36,537 nucleotides of DNA from Planctomycetota bacterium. GTDB lineage: Bacteria > Planctomycetota > Phycisphaerae > WQYP01. Positions 33,597 to 36,537 of the stretch are shown one piece after another (within the stretch, counting starts at the first letter, position 1; every line of letters begins with the position of its first letter). A model generated the notes under the pieces. It made no database searches and was not told the DNA's origin. It saw only the letters and a program-made list of their open reading frames with translations. The position numbers and the translations under genes are program-made. The DNA is taken from the NCBI GenBank assembly GCA_021810145.1, contig JAJZJL010000040.1, positions 1 through 36,537 on the forward strand, in the 5' to 3' direction.

Positions 33597-35708
33597 ATGC
33601 GGTCTTCTATTACGTTTGCGGTACTGCTGGCCCTGGCTGGTTACGGAATTCAATCTGTCCCGGCGGCGGCGAATTCCTCCACAGTCACTGCGAATGATCT
33701 GGCGCGTGCGAAAGCTCTGGTGGCCCGCATGACGCTGCCTGAAAAAATTGAGGAAGTCCACGGTGAGGGAACGCATTTGCATCCACGGCATATTGTAGAA
33801 ATTCCACGGCTGGGCATACCGGAATTGCGCCTTGCCAACGGATGCGTGGGCGTAGGCCCCGCCGATGACTGGCCGCAGAAGCCGGCTACGGCGCTGCCGT
33901 GCGAAATGTCCCTTGCGGCGACATGGAATCCGGCTTTGGCCATGCGCTACGGCAAGGTGATCGGACGGGAAGCCCGCGACCTGAATTACGGCATGGTGGA
34001 GGGGCCGGATATCAATATCGCCCGCGTGCCGCAGAATGGGCGAACATTTGAGGGCTACGGCGAGGATCCGTTTTTGACTTCACAAATAGCCGTGGCCGTC
34101 ATTCGCGGCATCCAGAGTAAGCATGTAATGGCGGAAGCCAAACATTTCGACGCCAATAATCAGGAAACCGACCGTGGCGGCATCAATGAAATCATTGCGT
34201 TGCGGACATTGCATGAAATATATTTTCCCGCATTCAAAGCGGCGGTCCGGCAGGCCGGGGTGGCCGCGGTTATGGGGGCATATAACCGGGTTAACGGAAT
34301 TTTCTGTTGTCAAAACAAATATCTGCTGACCGATACGCTACGCAACCACTGGCACTTTAAAGGGTTTGTGACCTCCGACTTCGGTGCCACGCACAGCACG
34401 GTTGCATCGGCACTGCACGGGTTGGATGTGGAAATGCCGAAGGGCAAATATTTTGCCGGCGGACTTCAAGCTGCCGTGCAGTCGGGGCGGGTGCCCATGG
34501 CGGTGCTCAACAACATGCTGATTCGCCGCTTTGCCACGATGATGCGATTTCATCTTTTCAGCCACCCACCCAGGTTGCATCCGATTCCCGTACGGCGCGA
34601 CGGGAGGTTGGCTTTGCACATGGCCGAGCAGGGCATGGTGCTGCTGAAAAATCAAGACGCTCTTCTCCCGTTGGATGCGAGAAAAATCAGATCGATTGCC
34701 GTAATTGGTCCGTATGCGGCGAGTGCCATGACGGGCGGCGGCGGCAGTTCGCATGTGGTACCGCTGTTTACTGTTAGCCCCGTGCAGGGAATCAAAACCC
34801 GGGTTGGCGGAAACGTGCATGTGATGTTCAACAATGGTGCGGATATTGCGCAAGCTGTCCGTCTGGCACGAACGGCTCAGGTTGCCATCGTCATGGTCGG
34901 GGATTACGAAACCGAAGGACACGATCATCCGCTGACCCTGAGTAAAAATCAGAACCGGCTGGTGGAAGCTGTGGCGGCTGCCAATCCGCACACGGTGGTG
35001 GTGTTGAAAACCGGATCGGCCATGATTTTGCCATGGGTCAAGCAGGTTCCGGCACTTCTCGAGGCGTGGTACCCCGGCGAGGAGGATGGAAATGCGGTGG
35101 CGGCGGTTTTATTTGGCGATGTTGATCCTTCCGGCAAATTGCCGATTACCTTTCCCGCCAATGCGACGCAGTTGCCGGCTCATACGGTCAGACAATATCC
35201 CGGTGTTCCGGTCCACGGCAGTCGGAATCTGGTGGTGCATTACAGTGAAGGGATTTTTGTGGGTTACCGGTATTACGACCGTCATCAACTCAAGCCGCAA
35301 TTTCCATTCGGCTACGGATTATCCTATACCACATTCCATTTTAAGAATCTGATCATTCAAACGCCGCGGTCGCCGGATAAAGCCGATAAGCACCTGCGCG
35401 TGACGTTTACCATTACCAACACGGGACGCCGGGCCGGAGCGGATGTGGCGCAGCTTTACCTTGGATATCCTTCCTCCCGGGCTGTTCCTGAGCCGCCGGA
35501 ACAATTGCGGAGCTTTACCAGGCTGGTTCTTCAGCCGGGCGAAAGTAAGCAGGTGAGCTTGTCCGTACCGGTGCGTGCCTTGCGCTACTGGAGTGCCGCA
35601 CGGAAGTCATGGCGGCCGCTTCCCGGCACATATCGGGTGATGGTGGGCGATTCTTCGGCCAATCTGCCGCTGCAGGGCACGGTTACGGTGACGAAATCGA
35701 GCCTGTAA
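33597..35708 (+). CDS. GH3 family beta-glycosidase
   Basis: This is a 703-residue exported enzyme. A signal peptide (ITFAVLLALAGYGIQS) ends near residue 25. The GH3 barrel includes PATALPCEMSLAATWNPAL, EGPDINIARVPQNGRTFEGYGEDP and AKHFDANNQE. GFVTSDFGAT carries the nucleophile Asp261, with DF where most relatives have DW. The alpha/beta sandwich domain (IAVIGPYA, then TGGGGSSHV) and a C-terminal fibronectin III-like domain (FTITNTGRRAGADVAQLYL) complete it. GH3 enzymes of this length act as beta-glucosidase, beta-xylosidase or alpha-L-arabinofuranosidase; the choice cannot be read here. The ATG at 33597 is preferred over 33561 because GGAG lies 8 bases or so upstream and the signal peptide is then terminal. 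Confidence 0.92.
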   Translation: MRSSITFAVLLALAGYGIQSVPAAANSSTVTANDLARAKALVARMTLPEKIEEVHGEGTHLHPRHIVEIPRLGIPELRLANGCVGVGPADDWPQKPATALPCEMSLAATWNPALAMRYGKVIGREARDLNYGMVEGPDINIARVPQNGRTFEGYGEDPFLTSQIAVAVIRGIQSKHVMAEAKHFDANNQETDRGGINEIIALRTLHEIYFPAFKAAVRQAGVAAVMGAYNRVNGIFCCQNKYLLTDTLRNHWHFKGFVTSDFGATHSTVASALHGLDVEMPKGKYFAGGLQAAVQSGRVPMAVLNNMLIRRFATMMRFHLFSHPPRLHPIPVRRDGRLALHMAEQGMVLLKNQDALLPLDARKIRSIAVIGPYAASAMTGGGGSSHVVPLFTVSPVQGIKTRVGGNVHVMFNNGADIAQAVRLARTAQVAIVMVGDYETEGHDHPLTLSKNQNRLVEAVAAANPHTVVVLKTGSAMILPWVKQVPALLEAWYPGEEDGNAVAAVLFGDVDPSGKLPITFPANATQLPAHTVRQYPGVPVHGSRNLVVHYSEGIFVGYRYYDRHQLKPQFPFGYGLSYTTFHFKNLIIQTPRSPDKADKHLRVTFTITNTGRRAGADVAQLYLGYPSSRAVPEPPEQLRSFTRLVLQPGESKQVSLSVPVRALRYWSAARKSWRPLPGTYRVMVGDSSANLPLQGTVTVTKSSL

Positions 35709-35882
35709 GACCGCTTTGCGCTACCATAAAATTGGAGCCAGAATGCCGCAAAAAATATTGAATTTGGCGGCAATACTGTTGCGACGGAATGGCATGGCTT
35801 GTGTGAATTTAATGGCATGTCGGATTTGAAAAAGAATATTGCCCGGGGTTCTGGAACAGTAAAAATCCGACCGGATTTTTGA
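35709..35882 (+). other. Gap after the GH3 gene
   Basis: No gene was found. AAAATCCG-ACC-GGATTTTT (around 35864-35882) is an AT-rich inverted repeat ending in a short T-run, about 160 bases past the GH3 stop, and could act as a terminator. Confidence 0.35.
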
Positions 35883-35940
35883 TTGCCCTGTGAAGCGATT
35901 GAAGTTGTTTCGTCCATGCTGTCAAGTGAAATGGCTATTG
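35883..35940 (+). promoter_or_regulatory. Partial copy (D) of the conserved regulatory elements before the AraC gene
   Basis: CCTGTGAAGCGATT (35888-35900) matches the TGTGAA-CGAT part of the modules at 21361 and 30118. CGTCCATGC and GGCTATTG (35911-35940) match the 37-bp motif at its two ends (GTCCATGC exact, then 13 of 21). Here the two elements are on the same strand and adjacent, unlike in the other modules. It lies about 180 bases before the AraC-type start, suggesting autoregulation. Confidence 0.4.
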
Positions 35941-36118
35941 TGGGATCATGGCCATCGCTATAATATACGTCAACGTTCAGGAGATGATTCGTTTATTTAT
36001 GGGGCACAATACGGTTCGCGGGAAGGGCTGGTAAAGGTTTTTGAGCGTATGGGAAATGGGTCATAAAACGGACTGATGCATCGCGGGTTTTAAGTCAAAA
36101 TCGGGGTCGGTACCTGGC

Positions 36119-36537
36119 ATGGCTAACTCTAAGGAATGCGATACCCATTTGGAGCAGGGCTTTGTCCACCAGCGGATGGTGGTGCTTCCGCGACCGGTGG
36201 TGGAACGGGCTTTGCGGGGGCAGTTGCCGCTGGCGCTGGTGCCATCTGATGTCGGCTATTTCCCTGAAGCTAAAGGCCATTATTTAGAAAGACTTGCCGG
36301 GGCGCCACAGTGTGTATTTATCTTATGCGTCCGTGGATGCGGCTGGGTGCGCATTGGCGGCAAGAAATATGATGTAACGCCCGGCAATCTCATCGTGATA
36401 CTTCCCGGGCGGCCGCACAGCTACGGGGCAGATCCCCATCATCCATGGACAATCTACTGGTGTCACGCCGCAGGACCGGCGGCCAGCTATTTCACCAACC
36501 TGCTCAGCCAGCGCGACGCCTTGCCGCTGCTGCATAT
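36119..36537 (+). CDS. AraC family regulator, N-terminal part (continues past window)
   Basis: An open frame from the ATG at 36119 runs off the right edge with 139 codons. Residues about 50-125 form a cupin-like AraC sugar-sensing domain: CVRGCGWVRIGGKKYDVTPG, LIVILPGRPHSYGAD, HPWTIYWCHAAG. This is the N-terminal pattern of AraC-type arabinose/rhamnose/melibiose regulators; the helix-turn-helix would lie beyond the window. There is no strong ribosome site, and an internal ATG (MVVLPRPVV, residue 20) is an alternative. It is of a different type from the XylR-like regulator at the left, and follows GH27 and GH3 genes that it may control. Confidence 0.75.
   Translation, partial: MANSKECDTHLEQGFVHQRMVVLPRPVVERALRGQLPLALVPSDVGYFPEAKGHYLERLAGAPQCVFILCVRGCGWVRIGGKKYDVTPGNLIVILPGRPHSYGADPHHPWTIYWCHAAGPAASYFTNLLSQRDALPLLH

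Noticed and set aside
1-36537. tRNA, rRNA, CRISPR arrays, complete insertion sequences
   Set aside because: No cloverleaf, rRNA-like segment, regular repeat-spacer array or transposase with terminal repeats was seen on reading; a tRNAscan or ISfinder search would be decisive.

Overview
The window looks like an accessory carbohydrate-degradation locus from a PVC-group bacterium, probably Planctomycetota (Phycisphaerae-like). This is inferred from three things. There are two PEP-CTERM exported proteins. There is a type II/IV prepilin of the '[16 protein letters not shown]' kind typical of planctomycete multicopy pseudopilins. There are many exported glycosidases, several with Tat-like RR leaders, and sugar-type AraC and DeoR regulators. 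No rRNA, tRNA, phage gene, complete insertion sequence or CRISPR array was seen.

Left part (1-6039): a PEP-CTERM protein runs off the left edge on the minus strand. Next on the minus strand come an esterase remnant, a XylR-type AraC regulator (periplasmic-binding-like domain plus AraC HTH), and a GH30-like glycosidase broken by a frameshift and an in-frame TGA. A prepilin gene follows on the plus strand, behind a structured leader.

Middle part (6678-21052): a plus-strand run encodes a sialate O-acetylesterase-like SASA enzyme, a GH31 glucosidase/xylosidase-type enzyme and a GH78-like rhamnosidase. It converges on a five-gene minus-strand run: a six-hairpin glycosidase-like protein, a heparinase II/III-type lyase, a GH63/GH37-like (alpha/alpha)6 enzyme, a RhaT-type rhamnose transporter, and a fusion of a FlK-type thioesterase with a crotonase.

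Sugar (alcohol) operon (21713-26510): two zinc-type alcohol dehydrogenases and a fusion of a sugar-phosphate isomerase/epimerase with a ribulose-phosphate 3-epimerase overlap or abut. A DeoR regulator is divergent, with repeat operators in the gap.

Right part (27155-36537): a large GH78 alpha-L-rhamnosidase (minus), then on the plus strand a PEP-CTERM protein with the same leader as the prepilin, a GH27 alpha-galactosidase, a GH3 beta-glycosidase, and an AraC regulator that runs off the right edge.

Taken together the genes suggest deacetylation, lyase or hydrolase cleavage and trimming of a rhamnose- and galactose-containing acetylated polysaccharide, followed by rhamnose uptake through RhaT. 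No SusC/SusD or TonB-dependent receptor is present. The most novel-looking signals are non-coding. One is a three-hairpin leader shared by the prepilin and a PEP-CTERM gene. The other is a roughly 130 bp intergenic module with fixed-spacing half-sites upstream of the GH78 gene and of the five-gene lyase/RhaT run, with partial copies elsewhere.
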